A DNA stretch of 64,000 bases from Lagopus muta (GCF_023343835.1 NC_064437.1:18099501-18163500), one strand, 5' to 3'; shown: positions 1-13,390, numbered from the stretch's first letter. The notes: generated by a model from the letters alone, not told the origin. Numbers and translations: made by a program.

Positions 1-2257
1 TCCATCCCTCTACCAAAACAGAAATAGATGCAGTTGAAAGAATTGAAGAGGAAACTTGGGTTTTGCTTGTATTTTAAATGAGATCCTATAGTCACATTTC
101 TTCTGCCTTCGTTTATATAAGTTTTAAACTTAACAAAAGCCTTCCAAATCATTAAATTCCTTTTGCAATATCATATCCACACAGATTATCACACCTAGCA
201 CATACTTTCTGTTCCACACTTCTTGCAAAGGCTTTTCATTAGGAAAGCACACTCAGTGCACTTGACTAGCGAAGCTGAGCAGAAGTCTTTAGCAGTTACA
301 TGTACACATCAGATGCATGCTTCAGTCTGTGGATGAAGCCCTTTCAAGCCCGCTTACCCACTGCAGATAGTATCTAAATTAAGACAGACTGTAGTACATA
401 TTTTATGTATTAGGGAAGCAAGGTTTACATTAGCAGCTACCGGCCTATCTCAAAGGTAGTTCTAATCAGGCAAACTGTAATCTATTCATGCCAGAGTTTC
501 TACACTACTCAGATGGCATTCCAAGCTCTAGTTGTTTGAATTCAGATATTATTTTCCACTGGTTGCACTATCAGATTACCCTTCTCTACTGTGCATCAGT
601 AGTTTAAAATTAACTTGTTTGGAATTAACCTCTGGGATCAGTAACGGACAGCATCTCATTTCCAGCTGATCTGCTTGAGATTTCTCTGTCCTGACAATCT
701 GTACTCCACACCTAGCACTGAGAGTTTGCTTTTTTTTTTTTTAAACTTGTCAAAAAATATGAAAGTTAAATTAAAATATCATTAACTACTGTTAAGCCAA
801 TCTGCAAATGTCAAAGTTAATCATTCAGTTTTAATTTGGCTCCCTTCTGTATTTTTCTCCTTTCTTTAGAATATCATGATTACACACCATCTACAATTAG
901 CAACTTGTCTTGCTTTGGGCAGATGATGCAACAATAAAGGCATTACATTTTAATACTGAATCATTAAAAATAGTTCTAGTTTAAGTAGAAAGCACAAAGT
1001 TACACTTCAAGTGTGATAAATAAAAACGTGTCCCAAACTGATTTCAGTCTGTTTGAAGCTAGAGAAACAGAATTGATGGAACTTATCTCTACAGACCAGG
1101 GACATGCCGTATCAGATAGCATCACGTGCAGTAACAAAATCAAGTAGAAGCCATTCAAAAGTAGCTGCTGCTTAGAGACTGTTTGGGCAATGGTTTGCTG
1201 CTAACACCACCTGTTCTGTTTTCCCTGTCTTTCCTTTTTATTGCCCTACTTAAACTGTCTTCAATTCAACCCACAAGTCTTTATTGGTTCTGCTCTTCTG
1301 GTCCTCTCTCCTGTCCCACTGGGGCTGGAGTAGCAGTCAGCAAGCAGCTGCTGTTTGCTTAGTTGCTGGCCAAGGTCAATCTACACCAGGCTTGTGGCTT
1401 TATCACAGGACAGTAGTGTTAGAACAAAACTCAGCTGGCGTAATCTTCCAAAATAAATGCTGCATTCCTATATTCACAACTACTTCATAAAGTAAGGACA
1501 AACATTTTGCAGACAAAAGAAAAGCTACTATGGTACCTGAAGATACATTTTCTACATCTATAGCAGAGCAACTCAAAATTGCCTTAAATCTACAACACTT
1601 GGGTGGAAGCAGGAGAACAAGTTTTCTGCAAACTAATTGAATGCAGTGGCAATTCTGCAAGTACTACAGAAAAAAAGAACCATTTTTATCCGTGTAAAAG
1701 ACTTTTCTAGAACACCATTATTACAAGCAACATTTTATTTAAATGAAAGACTCCAAAGTTTTAACTTTTTGACCAAGTGAGATTTAAATATTGTGGTTTT
1801 GGAGATCACACTGTTCTTTACATAGAAGACAAGGCTGAGCAGAGATGTTTGCCTTAAAATCTGTTGTGGTTTGTTGTGGGTTTTTGTTTGTTTGTTTTTG
1901 AGGGGGGTGGGTTTTTTTGTTAAGCTATCCATACCAACAGACCAACTTACCTAGCTGCAAACCCATGAAACATCCACACAGCCATACTAAGTCTTGTTAT
2001 TTACTACTTCATTACAAATCTAAGAATATAAAAGTGAAATCATCCTTTCCTCACCTCACCTGCTAAGCAACAATGGCACATCCCTTTTTTTCGTCCTTCA
2101 GAGGCAAAAGAATTCAGAGCAAAAAAGAGCCTTAAGCTTAGTAGCAATTATCTATAGATAGTGAGTACTTAATAATTACTTTCAAAATGGAAAACAGGTT
2201 TTATCTCAGTTTGAAAGCACAATAATATAGGAACAATATTTTTAAAGCAAAGCTTAC
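1..2257 (-). other. CDC14A intron 3 (partial)
   Basis: No further CDC14A exon was recognised before the left edge. The stretch is AT-rich, with a T run near 731-742 and a G/T-rich tract near 1863-1920. The small ORFs here are stop-limited noise without splice context. Confidence 0.6.
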
Positions 2258-2333
2258 CTTTAATTTCTTATTAAGTTTACAGCAATATCTGTATAACATC
2301 GCCAAATTTAAAGGTCCAAAATCTGCATAGAAA
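2258..2333 (-). CDS. CDC14A: CDC14A coding exon 3
   Basis: A 76-nt exon with acceptor CTTTTCACAAAG and donor GTAAGC. It encodes [18 protein letters not shown] followed by KLNKKLK. The first T completes the split Asn codon from exon 2. Leu before KLK and Cys-Cys-Lys-Leu-Asn match CDC14A, whereas CDC14B has Ile at that position. Confidence 0.93.
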
Positions 2334-5300
2334 CTTTGTGAAAAGAAAACAAATATGTTATTAATGCAAAATAGCTAAGCAAATTTCAACATGCACAGTG
2401 TTGATAGCTAAAACTGAAATAGTAAACTCTGGGGAATACTGAGTAAACAATATATACAGTGCACCACATAAACCCTTTATTTCAGCTACTGCAGTAACTG
2501 AAATTTAAGCCCACTTCTTTTTTTAACCTCATCTTCCATTATTCCAGAAGCTACATACTGTATACACACACACACAGCTTACATGGAATCCTTTACTGCT
2601 TTTCCTTTTGTCCCACTCAGTCCTCTTGTTTCTACTAAAAGTTCTTAGGAGTTCTTCATTTATTCTGTGTTTTCTCATTGTTCCCATCCCTCTCTTCTAG
2701 ATTTTCCTTAAACATTCACATGCCCCTTAAGGCAGCAACTGCTGCCCATTGGATGAGAGAGAGCAGCAATAGTCCATACAGGAAAATTAATGTACAAAAT
2801 AGAAGTTTCCAGCAGGGATTCACAGTGCTCTCTCTCTCTCACTAAACGTAAGGCTTATTACTCCATTATTATCCCTTTCAAACATACGTTCTCTCAAACA
2901 AACAAAAAAAGACCATAAAAAAAACAAAGCCCAGTGAAGAAGAGTGAATTATATTGGCCCAATTGCTGTCCAGAACAAGCACTCTGCCTGCCACACCGAG
3001 GAAATGTCAATATCATCTTCTTAAAAACATCTCATAATAGCACGAATGTGTTCATCCCTGGCAGCACAAAACATTTGTTATAATGTTTAAATACAGTAGC
3101 TCATTAGCTGGACAGCTCAGTCTTTGACCCAACTCCTAGGATGGTATCTCTAAGATCACAGAACACAACTAACACAAATGAAAATTTTTGTGGCAATAAT
3201 GCAGTCACTAACTTCTAGAATTTCTCATCTCTTCCAAGATGAGTTTGTCAGATACGGTCAACAGTTACAGCTATCTTAAAATCAAAACTCCCCATTACGT
3301 TCTTAATAGAGATTAAATGAAAAAAGAACAAGCATGCTTTACAAAGCAATAATTAAAAACGTTAGCTCTAAAGACACTGTAGTGAACATGGCTTCCAGGT
3401 TAGGTAGCAGGTTCTCACTCTGCAGCACTAACATATCAAAACAGTGTTCCAGTGTTACCTTTAGAGTATTAACTCACTTGTATGATGGAAAAATAGAACT
3501 TGGATTTTAAGATCCTTGAAAAAATATCATGGTGGGAAAAAAAAATAATAGTGGAACATAATTGTTTCTAATACAGCTTTGATGAGCATAATGATGTTAC
3601 TGAACACACAGTTTGTCTAAAGCACAGAACTACAGCTGTGCTTTAGGTTTCCATTACTATTCATTTGCTAAAACTACAGCCATATGAACTCATATAACCA
3701 CTTCTAATTTTCTGCACAATTGAACTCAAACAGAAGCACAGGAAAAACAGATTAAAATGAATTCACCAATCAATTTACCAATAATAGACAAATTATTTAC
3801 TGTTTTGATGGATGTAAAGAAAAGATAGATTTATTTATTTAATCCAAGAAATAACAAGATATTTCTAAAAAATAAAGCTACTCAAATTCTCTGATTTACT
3901 GTGATTTTCCATCATTTGCTACAATTAAGCACTCCATGCTTTTCTTAATACAGCCAAAAAAAAAAAAAGTACCAATATTTAACATCCTGGTATTACTACT
4001 GTTTGGCTGATACTTTTCAAAATCCAAACACAGAAAGAACAGGCACTTTTAGTCAGTCGTGCACCACTATTACTGCCCATACATAGGCATGAAAAAAAAA
4101 TATCAAAACCCACTGGCAACTCCTAATTCCTTCACACAACACCATGGGGCAGAATAAACAAGCCAAAACAAGCCATTGACTTCACTGATACAATGTTGTG
4201 ATACATGCACTAATAATTTTAGCTTTTCCCACTATATATCTTCAAACTAAATTAAGCTTGAATGTTCCTTTTAAATGAAGCAAAGTGAAACAAGCATTTC
4301 AGAGTTCTCCAAATAGAGGAGTTCTCTGACAAATAACATAAGGCTCTGTACTGAAGTCAGTAAACTACAAAACTCATCAATTTATATCCTTAAAACTGAA
4401 TACGTCTGACACGCTTAAACAGAAGAGTTTAATCTTATCCGTGCCACTACTTTAAGAGTAACAGGCCGTTTTTGTCCTTGAATTCAATTTAATACCAAGC
4501 TGGTCAGCGGATTTTCTTCTTAAGAACAGAATTTTGAGAGCTACGTACAAGTAGAAGGTGGGAAATCAGAGGATGGAAATGAGCAATGAAGAGAAACAGC
4601 ATACCGAGTCAGCCTCTCAATTAAGAGTTTGACCCAGCAAAGTTTAAGACAGAAACTTAAAACCACACACACAGAAATGAAATCTGGTTACATAATATAG
4701 TCACCATTAACCAGTATTCATTCACTGACAATTCTTTCATAGGTAACAGATTTTCATTCTATCCAGACGTTCTTGTAAACATTTGTACACCACATGGAAT
4801 CAGCACATCTCTGAAACTTAAGCCAGTTAAGAGACAGTCATTTGCAATGGGGGTGGGAACCAGATATGAGGAACAGAATGCAAGTACGGTATTAATCGAT
4901 GTTTAATCATATTTGTTTTAATCAAGTACTTAGATGATAGCTAAAATTATTCTTCCCCCTCACCCCATGGAAGCTTGCTATCTTTATGCTTCTCCAGCTA
5001 CACAGCAGCAAAACCCCCAAATCCAGTCTGTGAATATTTAAATATTGTGCTTCAGAAACACCGTCATAATGCCACCTGGGAGCAGAAGCATAGGTTTCTG
5101 TTAGAATCGACCCCTCAAACCACCCTTCTCATCAGCTCTCACAGCCTATCATTTCAGATATTCGCTGTTTTGTATCACAGAAATTTTCACCTACCTAGAT
5201 AAGCCAGCCCCAGATCAGCTCATTAATTTACTCTTTCATGCAAGCACTTAATTTCAGGGAATCAACATGTTAAATAGATACAGTCTAGGACCACACAGTC

Positions 5301-8300
5301 TTCAGGAGAGAAACTCAAGTTGTTCCTGACTGTAGTTCTGCGCAATGCCACATGAAGGCGCCATGAGTCAGATCAAGCCGTGGGCACCTCTTCGGAAGGA
5401 AGAGGGTAACTTTACCAAGTATTTGAATTCGGCTGACCCCAGCACAGCAGTACATGATAAACGACTTCAATATCTGGAAGTAATGGATGGAGCCCAGTTA
5501 CGACCAGTGAAGGGATACCATGTAGAGGCAGTCTCTGAAATTAATAATGACTTCCATATTAACTTCACAATCAACAAATTTATGGCTAGGGCACCATGTT
5601 ATCTTTCAAAAACAAACTGAACTACTTACACTTTGCCCAGAAATCTGAAGCTGTACACAAAATTTCCCCCACAGATAGATGTACTAACTAAGTAGTTTTA
5701 AACTACCATTCCCTTATGAATTTTGTGATACAGCAACAGAAATACAGATGAGAAGATAGGACACTCCTATTTGAAGATTTATTTCAGGATTCTTTTATTC
5801 AGGGCAGATCAGTGTAAGTTTGGAACTGCTGCTACACTGAATATGAGGGTATGTACATATTCTGCATTCAGTAATAGGTATTTACAGCAGCTTGAATATG
5901 GTACAAACCCTAATTCTCATACTGGAAAACAAGAAAGAACATACACAGTCAGTTCTAACCATGCACAAATGCTCAGAGGAGATGATGTTACTTGCATGGC
6001 AGCTTTTTTGGTGTTTCAGTTAATAACTTCAAAACAAGAGCACAGTATAGCTATTGCAGTTTCTTTCTAGAGCACATATACAAGAATGGGAATGCAACTA
6101 CTCTTCTCTGCAAGAAGCTTGCTTTGTTGGAAACTAACAACTATATAAAAGCCTCTTTTCCACCAAACAGGAGTATCTCAAGTTGGCTGTTATTTGGGCC
6201 AAGAGTTTATCCATAACAACTGTAGAAAGCAGTTGAAATGCATTTTCCTAAATACAAGACTAAACTAATTTATAAACACGTTATAGAGATCCAGTTTCCT
6301 GCTTGGGTTACTATTAAAAATTAGCAGTAAGACTAAATTAGAATGAGAAAAAAAAAATATTCTCCACTTGCTTTTCTCTCCCCACTTCCTAGGCTGGATC
6401 ACTAGAACACTCAGATGTCTCCCCCACGGGCTCTCAGTGCAGGTATTAGGCAATACAAGAACCAGCCACTGCAGAAGCTGCTACAGGCAAACAAATGGCT
6501 GCTACAGGCAAACAAACCATAAGCTGAATCGTCACAAATTTTCCAGATGAAAGACAGAAGTATCAATCCACATATTCACTACAACATAACTCTGGAGATC
6601 CTGAAATCTTACATATTTGGTTTTCCTTCTCCCACCCTTGCATCCCAAAGCATGTCCCACATTCCCACTTCCTATGAGTGCAAACAGGATGCCCAACAGC
6701 ATTAACTGCTGCCCTAGTCCCACCAATTCCTGCCACATAAAAACTGCTGAGAGCTTTCTTATCTGGGCCAATACACAATCCCCAACACTTTTCACTACTC
6801 AGAGATTGCACAATTCTGAGTGTCAAAGATAGAGCAAACAGAACTCCAGAAGCAATATTGCTCCACTGCTTACATCTGGAGACAGAAACAACACAGAAGT
6901 TACAGATTACACAAAACATCAGGTACTCATTCCATTTCCCCTCAGATGTTCCAAATCTCCAAGATCCCATTTATTCAAAATCCAAGAACAAGTTGCAGCT
7001 CCAAGTTATCTACACTTAAATAGCTACTCCAGATGCAAGCATTTTTCAAGCAATACTTCTAGACATCAAGAGCAAAGTACCAGCAAAGATATTCTTCCAT
7101 AGTGTTTGCCTGTACAAGAGTCTTAAGATGGTTAGAAACATACTTTCTATGGAAAATAAATCATCTTAACAGTGACCAACTTTCTTGTAAAAGGCTTTCT
7201 ATTTCAAGCTAGATGTCTGTCCAGTAGGAAACTGGAGCCTAGAAAACAGATTATTCCAGTACACATTTACAAGAAATCCTCAATGCCTTTGTAATTTGCT
7301 TTCATCTTTTCCATATGAATCACAGCACAGTTAATGTTGGAAGGCATGCCTAGAGGACACCTAGTGCAACCCCCCTGCTTAAGCATGGATACTGAGGATC
7401 ACATCCAGACAACTCTTGGAACATCTCCACTCAGGGAAGCTCCATCTGGACAACCTGTGCCTCATTGCCTACACAGTAAAAGTGCTTCCTGATGTTCACG
7501 CAGAATCTCCTATTCCAGTTTGTACACACTGTCTCCTGTTGGCGCTGGGTACAACCAAGGAGTCTGGCTCTGTCCTGTTTGCACCCTCTGGTAAAGTTTA
7601 CTTACTTGAGACTTCTTTGGGCTAAACAATCCTAGCTCTCTCAGTCTCTATTCATAGCAAAGATGCTCAAGTCTCTCCATCAACTTGGTGAAGGCGGCAC
7701 AAAAGTGCACATAAAATTTATTAAATCAATACTGGAGAGTACATCTCAAATGCTAAGGTGCAGAGCTTCAGGAGTTTCAAATAAAATTATACCAGTAGCT
7801 CATATTCTAAGGAGAAGATGATACTCTCAGTTTCCAGACCTCCTGACTTCACTTGCAGTGAATTTAAAAGCAGTTATTTTAAGATGATAAAGGAAAAAGC
7901 TACAGTATTGTTATGGCCAATTTTTACGGAGGCCGTTAATAAAACATATTTATGAAGCTTCATTTCTCTATATATTTACATTCATACTGATAAAAGCTGG
8001 AAGCTAGGAAGTTTCTTAGACACGATGTGGTTTTGTCACTGTTTTTGTGGACTTGAACTCGCTAAGTAATCTTGGTCATTTGATAGTGAAGTTCAACTCT
8101 CCAAAAACTGGAAGTGAACAAGGAACTCTCTGTTCTCTGTTTGTTCCAACATGGCTAAGGTTTTCGTTTCCTTTCAACTGATATAAGCCACAAAAGGATG
8201 GTGAGTTCAGGTTTCCTATGCAAGTACCATTTTATAGGATAACCATAGAAAAGCAGCATTTTACACTGATCAAATAAACAAACTAACCCTTACTCAAATA

Positions 8301-11300
8301 ATCAGAAAGAGAAGCTGCATATGTGTATGCAAAGAAGAAAACATGTCCTACAAGTTAAAGTCCAAAGAACACTCATTAAATGAAGACACAGTTTTGAATT
8401 TTATTGTATTTCTGATTGAACTCAGAAATATTGCTAACACTAAAACTGCTGTGGAATGAGCAAGTAACATACTGTGGCTTGAAGGCTGCATTGTAAAACA
8501 TAGGATGCACAGGGAATATCATACTATTTACTTCTGCTGCTGCTCACCAAGTTTCAGATAAGATTTGCAAAAGCTGTTTATTAAAAAAAGATGTGAAGCT
8601 ACAAGTGACCGAGTAAAAACACGGTGTATGAGAATTGTCATTATTATTTACAAAAAAAGTGATACTCCCAGTTTTAACTAACTTTTAGTTTTGCTTGAAA
8701 AATTTACACAACAATAGAAAGGATGTTACAAACTGTTTTGATGAAAAGATGTGACAGTGAAGTTAACCAGTCAAGTGTAATATTCCCAACCCAGATCCGT
8801 TTACTGAAAGGTAAAGCATGAAAGACACTATTCTTAGAGAAGAAAAAGCTTCTTATTCTTGCCTAACTCACTAATTGAGATCTTGCCAAGGCAAGGCTTG
8901 TCCATTTGCCAAATGACAGTCCTCATCAAGCTGGATTATTTCTCATTAACTCAGTTTTCCTGAAGCAATCATTACCTGCAATACATTATTCTGCAAGACT
9001 ATTCTCTTGCATGTAGTACTGCAGACTTACTCAGGAGGTACCTCAAAGACTTTCAGAAAAAGACTGACAACATCTTACAGAAACAAAACAACTGGGTGGG
9101 GAGGGGAAGCTGTAAGAAGTCAGAGTTGCAAAAATTCATTCTAAATTCAAACAGGAAATTCGCATGCTATCACTTCTCTACGGCAACAGGTTCCAGTTTA
9201 AATTGCAGCATATGCAACTGAAACTGTGACAGTTCTACTGGTAAGCTCCCAATCAGATCACATTTGATATGTTCCAAAGCACACTGAAGTCATTTCATTT
9301 TTCAAAGTAGCAGCATTTAAATAAGATAATTTTATGAATTTGTTAAAACAAGTTTGTTAAAACAAATTCACTGGAGTTAAAACCGAAAGCTGAGCTACTC
9401 AAGACCACGTAATCACATTTTGGGTATAATCTGGTGATAAATCATGCAAGAGGAAGCGGTCAGACAAAAACTTCCAGACCCATCAAATTTAGTATTAGAG
9501 TACTTTTCTTTAACAGAGTACACTGTTAATTTACACTATTACTTCCTTATGTCTCATCAGGAGTAAGGAGAAAGAAAAGAACGAAGTGAAGCAGGAAGGA
9601 GATCAAGCACCACGTGACCCACTGATACGCTCTCTATAATCAGACTAACAACCCCATACTCGCATACTCATGAGGTTTTTAGACCATGTACTGCCCCAAA
9701 GAAAGCAAACTGACCCCACTATAGTCAGCTAAATTAATTTCTGCATCATTTCACAGTTTGAAGTATCACTAAAGATAGACCAGCCCAAAGAAAAGCAGCT
9801 TAGTTCCATACACGATGAAGTACCTCTGTCTAGTCACTAGTATGATACATCTTAACAAAACCAAATCAGCAAATAGCCATGTTAACACAGTTATTTACAT
9901 ACCTCATAGGTGCTGAGGATTCTGTGTCTGAACAGACATCTATTCTTCTCCTCTCAACTGATTGAACTAGCTCAATCACAAAGCAAAAGCAGCCAAGAAA
10001 TTTTGATGAGGAAGAGCAGCACGGGTAGGCCATTTTGAATGAAGACTAGAAAATACCATTCTGAGGTACAACACCCCTAAGTTAACTTTCAAATTCCAAT
10101 TCACTATCACATAAATATTTCCAATTACTTCCTCAGAAAGGCTGCATTTTTGAGAGAGCTATCAGGAGTCCCAACTTGGTGTTGGAAGTTGGGTTCTATC
10201 TATCACTGAGAGACAAACTTAGGTGTCAAGGCCTATTTTTGCTGCGCAGCCTGTGAAGTACAGCAGACAAACATTTAGCTCACTGAAAAGCACAAAGGGA
10301 ACCCATAGTAGGTAGAACCAGCATTTTCCTAAGCTACCTGATTTGTATTTTATTTCTCTTTTCGCTAATAGCTTCCCAATTTCAGAAAGGTGCTGGTAAA
10401 AAACATAGCACGGTAACCCTGTCAGCATCTGCTTTTACTTCCCTGAGACTACAAGCCCCTTAGAGATGGGACTGAAAGGAAAAATAAGTAGAGTTTTTGA
10501 CATGGTTTTACTATCAAATATCGCATACACTAATAGAGATGTACACCACATTGCAAATATCAATGGAAAATTTAGCACTGCTTATCTAGAAGAGCTAGGT
10601 TATTATACAGATGCATTCATGCCACCTGACAACTGTCACTTAGTTTCTACTTCATATTACATTTTACTATTTTGAGAATACAACAGGATGAGTACTGTTA
10701 CTATATCAAAAATAGGATACCTTTAGAAACCATCCCAATAGACTACAAAGTGTCCACTCAGAAAGCATACCACAAGTTACATGCTTAAAGTCTTAAATAC
10801 ACCCTAGAAGATAATAGAAGAAAGCAAAGACTTCTTCATCTTGTTTATATGGTATTATGTTACATTCTGCTGCATGGTTAGCTGATACGCGGATTAAGGG
10901 GTACATTTATTGAATTTGCTTCAATGACTGTTACATAAAACACCCCCAACCCAAACAGGAAGCTACAAATGTTAACTTTGAGAAAGGATCATCAGGAGCT
11001 CCACTAAAAAATAGACAGCTGAAGACAATGAAGATTTAAATTGCATGTTTAAAACAAACAAACAAAAAAAAACCAAAAAAAAACAAAAAAAACAAGCAAA
11101 CCACAACCTAGAACTGTAATCTTTGCATAGAAGATAAGCCACAAATTGAGGAAAACTACTATGCACCTTTACAAAAGCAGCACTGAAGTCACAGGGATAG
11201 GATGTGGTTGATACTCTTAAACCCACGGGGGAAAAAAAAAAGTTGCATTTTTCATGAAAGGATTTCTTTTTGTCCCTCTAGAAATACTATATAGTGTAAA

Positions 11301-12383
11301 CCCTCTGTCAGGTGATAGACTGTGCAGAACAGCTATCTGAGAAGATAATCTAGAGCAATGACTTTGTAACTACAGCACAGAGCTATTACTTTGTTTTGTG
11401 TATATTTCATGTTCCTTTGTAGAACTCCACCCATAATCAAATTAACTGTTGATTTCCTGCTCTTTCAGTGTCTTCCAGGCAGTAGAAGCTGTTACTTCAC
11501 ATAATGCTTTCTCTTCTGTTTTAAAAAGCTACAAAAGCCAACAGGAAGTGCTATCTAAAAACTTTGAAATAAGTTGCAGATGTGATTCAAACACAAATCA
11601 AAGTTTTGCATTTGGATGATTCTGCAGGAAAGGTGATCACTTCATACTCCGGCTACAGGAGAACACAAGAACGATCTGTTTTTTCACACGCAGTCACACC
11701 AAGCAACCTTCTATTTAAGACACCATTTAATAAGATGTAATTAGTCCTAAGAGGTCTTCTCCAACTTATAATAGAGCTTGACAGCCCAGATACCCTCTGC
11801 CCTAGATCGGCTACGACGCAACTGCTCAGCCACCGCTTGGAGTTATTTTAGTAGCTCCGGAGGATTTTTAGATTTTTATTTATTTATTTATTTAAACCAA
11901 AAAAGCCGTTTAACACTTACTTCTCATAGACCAGTTCGTCGTCAGTACAGAAGTAGTGGGTGTTCGCCGTACTTTTGGGCTTATTCCGCAAAGTAGCGAA
12001 GTAGAGGCGATCTGAAAAACAGCGGACGGCCGCGTTGCGCAGAGCGGCCCGGGGCTCCCGCTGCGTCGGGCCTCTTCGGGAGCCGCCTCGGGCCCCGCGC
12101 TAGGCGCCGCTAAGCAACAGGTGCCGACCCGCAACCCGCCGAAAGCAGCGGAGGAAAAACTACTGAGGCGTTCCACACAGCGGCAGCGGGGCGGGCGGCT
12201 CAGGAGAACCGCGAGGCACAAGGGACCGACGGAGGCGGCCAAGTGCGCAGAGCGGCAGGAGGAAGGGGAGGGGGCCCGACGGAGGCAGCGGAGGCAGCGC
12301 AGCACAGCGCAGCCCCCGCTCTCACCTTTCACGAACTCGGAGGCTCCCCCCAGCACTTCGGAGGCGGCCGCCGCCGGCTCCAT
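2258..12383 (-). CDS. CDC14A: CDC14A dual-specificity phosphatase, N-terminal part (partial gene)
   Basis: Three minus-strand coding segments join in frame: 12383-12326, 12011-11921 and 2333-2258. Together they encode about 75 residues starting [10 protein letters not shown]. They contain the blocks [21 protein letters not shown] and [19 protein letters not shown], which match the start of the vertebrate CDC14A N-terminal domain. CDC14A fits better than CDC14B, which reads DRLCFAILYSRPKSASN at this point. CDC14 proteins remove phosphate from proline-directed Ser/Thr sites. CDC14A acts at centrosomes, cilia and actin structures, and human loss causes deafness. The catalytic HCxxGxxR loop lies in later exons beyond the left edge. 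The introns are 314 nt and 9,587 nt. Splice sites are seen in the sequence; the name rests on recalled family sequence. Confidence 0.93.
5345..5620 (+). other. unidentified 91-codon ORF in CDC14A intron 2
   Basis: An open frame from [16 protein letters not shown] to a TGA. Its composition differs from the flanks: six or more CpGs in under 300 bp of otherwise AT-rich, CpG-poor intron, and a balanced, protein-like amino-acid mix. I do not recognise the product. There is no clear Kozak context, splice pair, poly(A) tail or nearby poly(A) signal. It could be a processed gene fragment, an exon of an antisense transcript or chance. Confidence 0.3.
6478..6518. repeat. 20-bp direct tandem duplication
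   Basis: The unit GCTGCTACAGGCAAACAAA occurs twice in succession, separated by one or two bases. It is a small local duplication within CDC14A intron 2, with no sign of coding. Confidence 0.7.
7320..7690 (-). mobile_element. CR1 LINE fragment, 3' portion, diverged
   Basis: Read on the minus strand this is the 3' end of a CR1 element. On the plus strand it starts with the characteristic antisense tail (TTGGAAGG...CTAGTGCAACCCCCCTGC) and continues through CR1 ORF2 C-terminal sequence, including the antisense of the 'GCTAAACAATCCTAGCTCTC' segment. The reading frame is broken and divergence is high, so it is an old insertion. It lies in the same orientation as CDC14A. Confidence 0.8.
11048..11098. 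repeat. A-rich / CAAA low-complexity tract
   Basis: About 50 bp of A runs interrupted by single or double C within CDC14A intron 2. No adjoining retrocopy was recognised. Confidence 0.8.
11874..11894. repeat. (TTTA)n microsatellite
   Basis: Four to five TTTA units ending about 27 bp from the CDC14A exon 2 donor, on the intron side. Confidence 0.8.
11921..12011 (-). CDS. CDC14A: CDC14A coding exon 2
   Basis: A 91-nt exon between acceptor TTTTTCAG and donor GTAAGTG. It encodes the D-R-L-Y-F-A-T-L-R block through D-E-L-V-Y-E and ends two bases into the Asn codon that exon 3 completes. It is separated from exon 1 by a 314-nt GC-rich intron. Confidence 0.93.
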
Positions 12384-13390
12384 CTTAAACAGGGCGCGGA
12401 GCAGCGAGGCGCGGGGCGGCTCCGAGCTCATGGCGCTCCGGGGCAGCGCCGAGGCGCGCTCGCAGGGACGCGACCCGCCGCCCAGAGGAACCGCCCGCCA
12501 CGGGCCACGCTGCCGGGAGCGCCGCCACCCGCATAGGAACTGGAGTGGGGGCGAGAGCCGGCTTCGGGACGCGGCGAGCCGCCGGGCGGGCGATAGCCCG
12601 CAGGGACCTCAGCTCCACCCCGGCCGGCTGGGAGCCGCCCCCTGGACAAAGCGGCCGCGGGCGGTTACCAGGCGACCAGCGGTGCTGTGGCGACGGCGAT
12701 CCCGAGCCTTTGTCTCCGCCGGCCGGGACCGAGGTGGGCGGGCGTCCCCCTCGGCCCCCCCGGCCCCGCCCTCCGCCTCTCAGCTCCCCGGGTTTGCCAG
12801 GCACGGCCCCGCCCTCCGCCCGCGTCCCGCTGGAGTGCGGCCAGCCTCGACCCCGGACGGCGCCTCCGCGCCCCGCGGCGCTCCTTTCTGCTCCGTCCCT
12901 GCCCCGGGGCTGCGCTCTGCGGAGCGGCCCGAAGAAACACAGTGCTCCGGTACGCGGCTCGAGAGATCTGAGACGGCGGGGGCGAGCCGAGCTAGTATCT
13001 CCCCGGCGAGGAGTGGACGTGAGCGAGCCGACGGGCCGGGCAAAAGCCGCCTCGGTGCAGGAAGGGGCATAGGGAAGTACCGCGCAGGACCAGGAGAGCC
13101 CTTTCCTCACACCCCGAGCTGGGACCCATGTTTGCGAAGCCCGGGCCCGGCAGGCGCTACCTTCTCGTCTGATGGACAGGCAGACCCACCAATCACACGC
13201 TGCCTTCCCAACTCTCCTGCCTATGAGCGGCGCACACAGAAGAAAGGGCTGCTCCCGGCCACGCCCCTCGGGCGGGTATCACCTCGACAGCGCCCCTTCC
13301 CGCCTCCGGGGATCGCCGCGGTCCGCGCAGTGTGTGAGGAGCTCCGAGGCGGGAACGGGGCCCTGAGGGCACCGCAGCCTTAGCGTGTAG
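12000..13390. promoter_or_regulatory. CpG island, CDC14A promoter and 5' end
   Basis: About 1.4 kb of dense CpG and high GC, with sharp edges against AT-rich DNA on both sides. It covers CDC14A exons 1 and 2 and extends about 1 kb upstream. A CCAAT sequence lies at about 13189-13193, far upstream. A weak CTCF-like AGGGGGCGGC core occurs on the minus strand near 12635. The transcription start cannot be fixed by eye. The long open frames here on both strands reflect a shortage of stop codons in GC-rich DNA. Confidence 0.85.
12326..12383 (-). CDS. CDC14A: CDC14A coding exon 1
   Basis: Encodes [19 protein letters not shown] plus the first base of the next codon, then donor GTGAG. The end aligns with the human N-terminus (ELIGACEFMK), which supports the start at 12383. 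An in-frame AUG at 12431 would add 16 residues (MSSEPPRASLLRALFK) with no stop between, so a longer isoform cannot be excluded. The exon lies inside a CpG island. Confidence 0.88.

Larger units (their letters stand above)
2334..11920 (-). other. CDC14A intron 2
   Basis: A 9.6-kb intron. It holds an unidentified 91-codon plus-strand ORF (5345-5620), an old CR1 fragment (7320-7690), a 20-bp tandem duplication near 6478-6518, an A-rich tract (11048-11098) and a short TTTA repeat just inside the exon 2 donor. Nothing else was recognised. Confidence 0.7.

Noticed and set aside
12628-12650. Possible CTCF site on the minus strand in the CDC14A island
   Set aside because: Only the AGGGGGCGGC core fits; the CCA half is missing, and such cores arise by chance in GC-rich DNA.
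12121-13383. 420-codon plus-strand ORF and several overlapping minus-strand ORFs
   Set aside because: They lie in the CDC14A CpG island and are rich in Arg, Pro, Ala and Gly in every frame, as expected where GC-rich DNA lacks stops. No domain was recognised, and exons 1 and 2 of CDC14A occupy the opposite strand.
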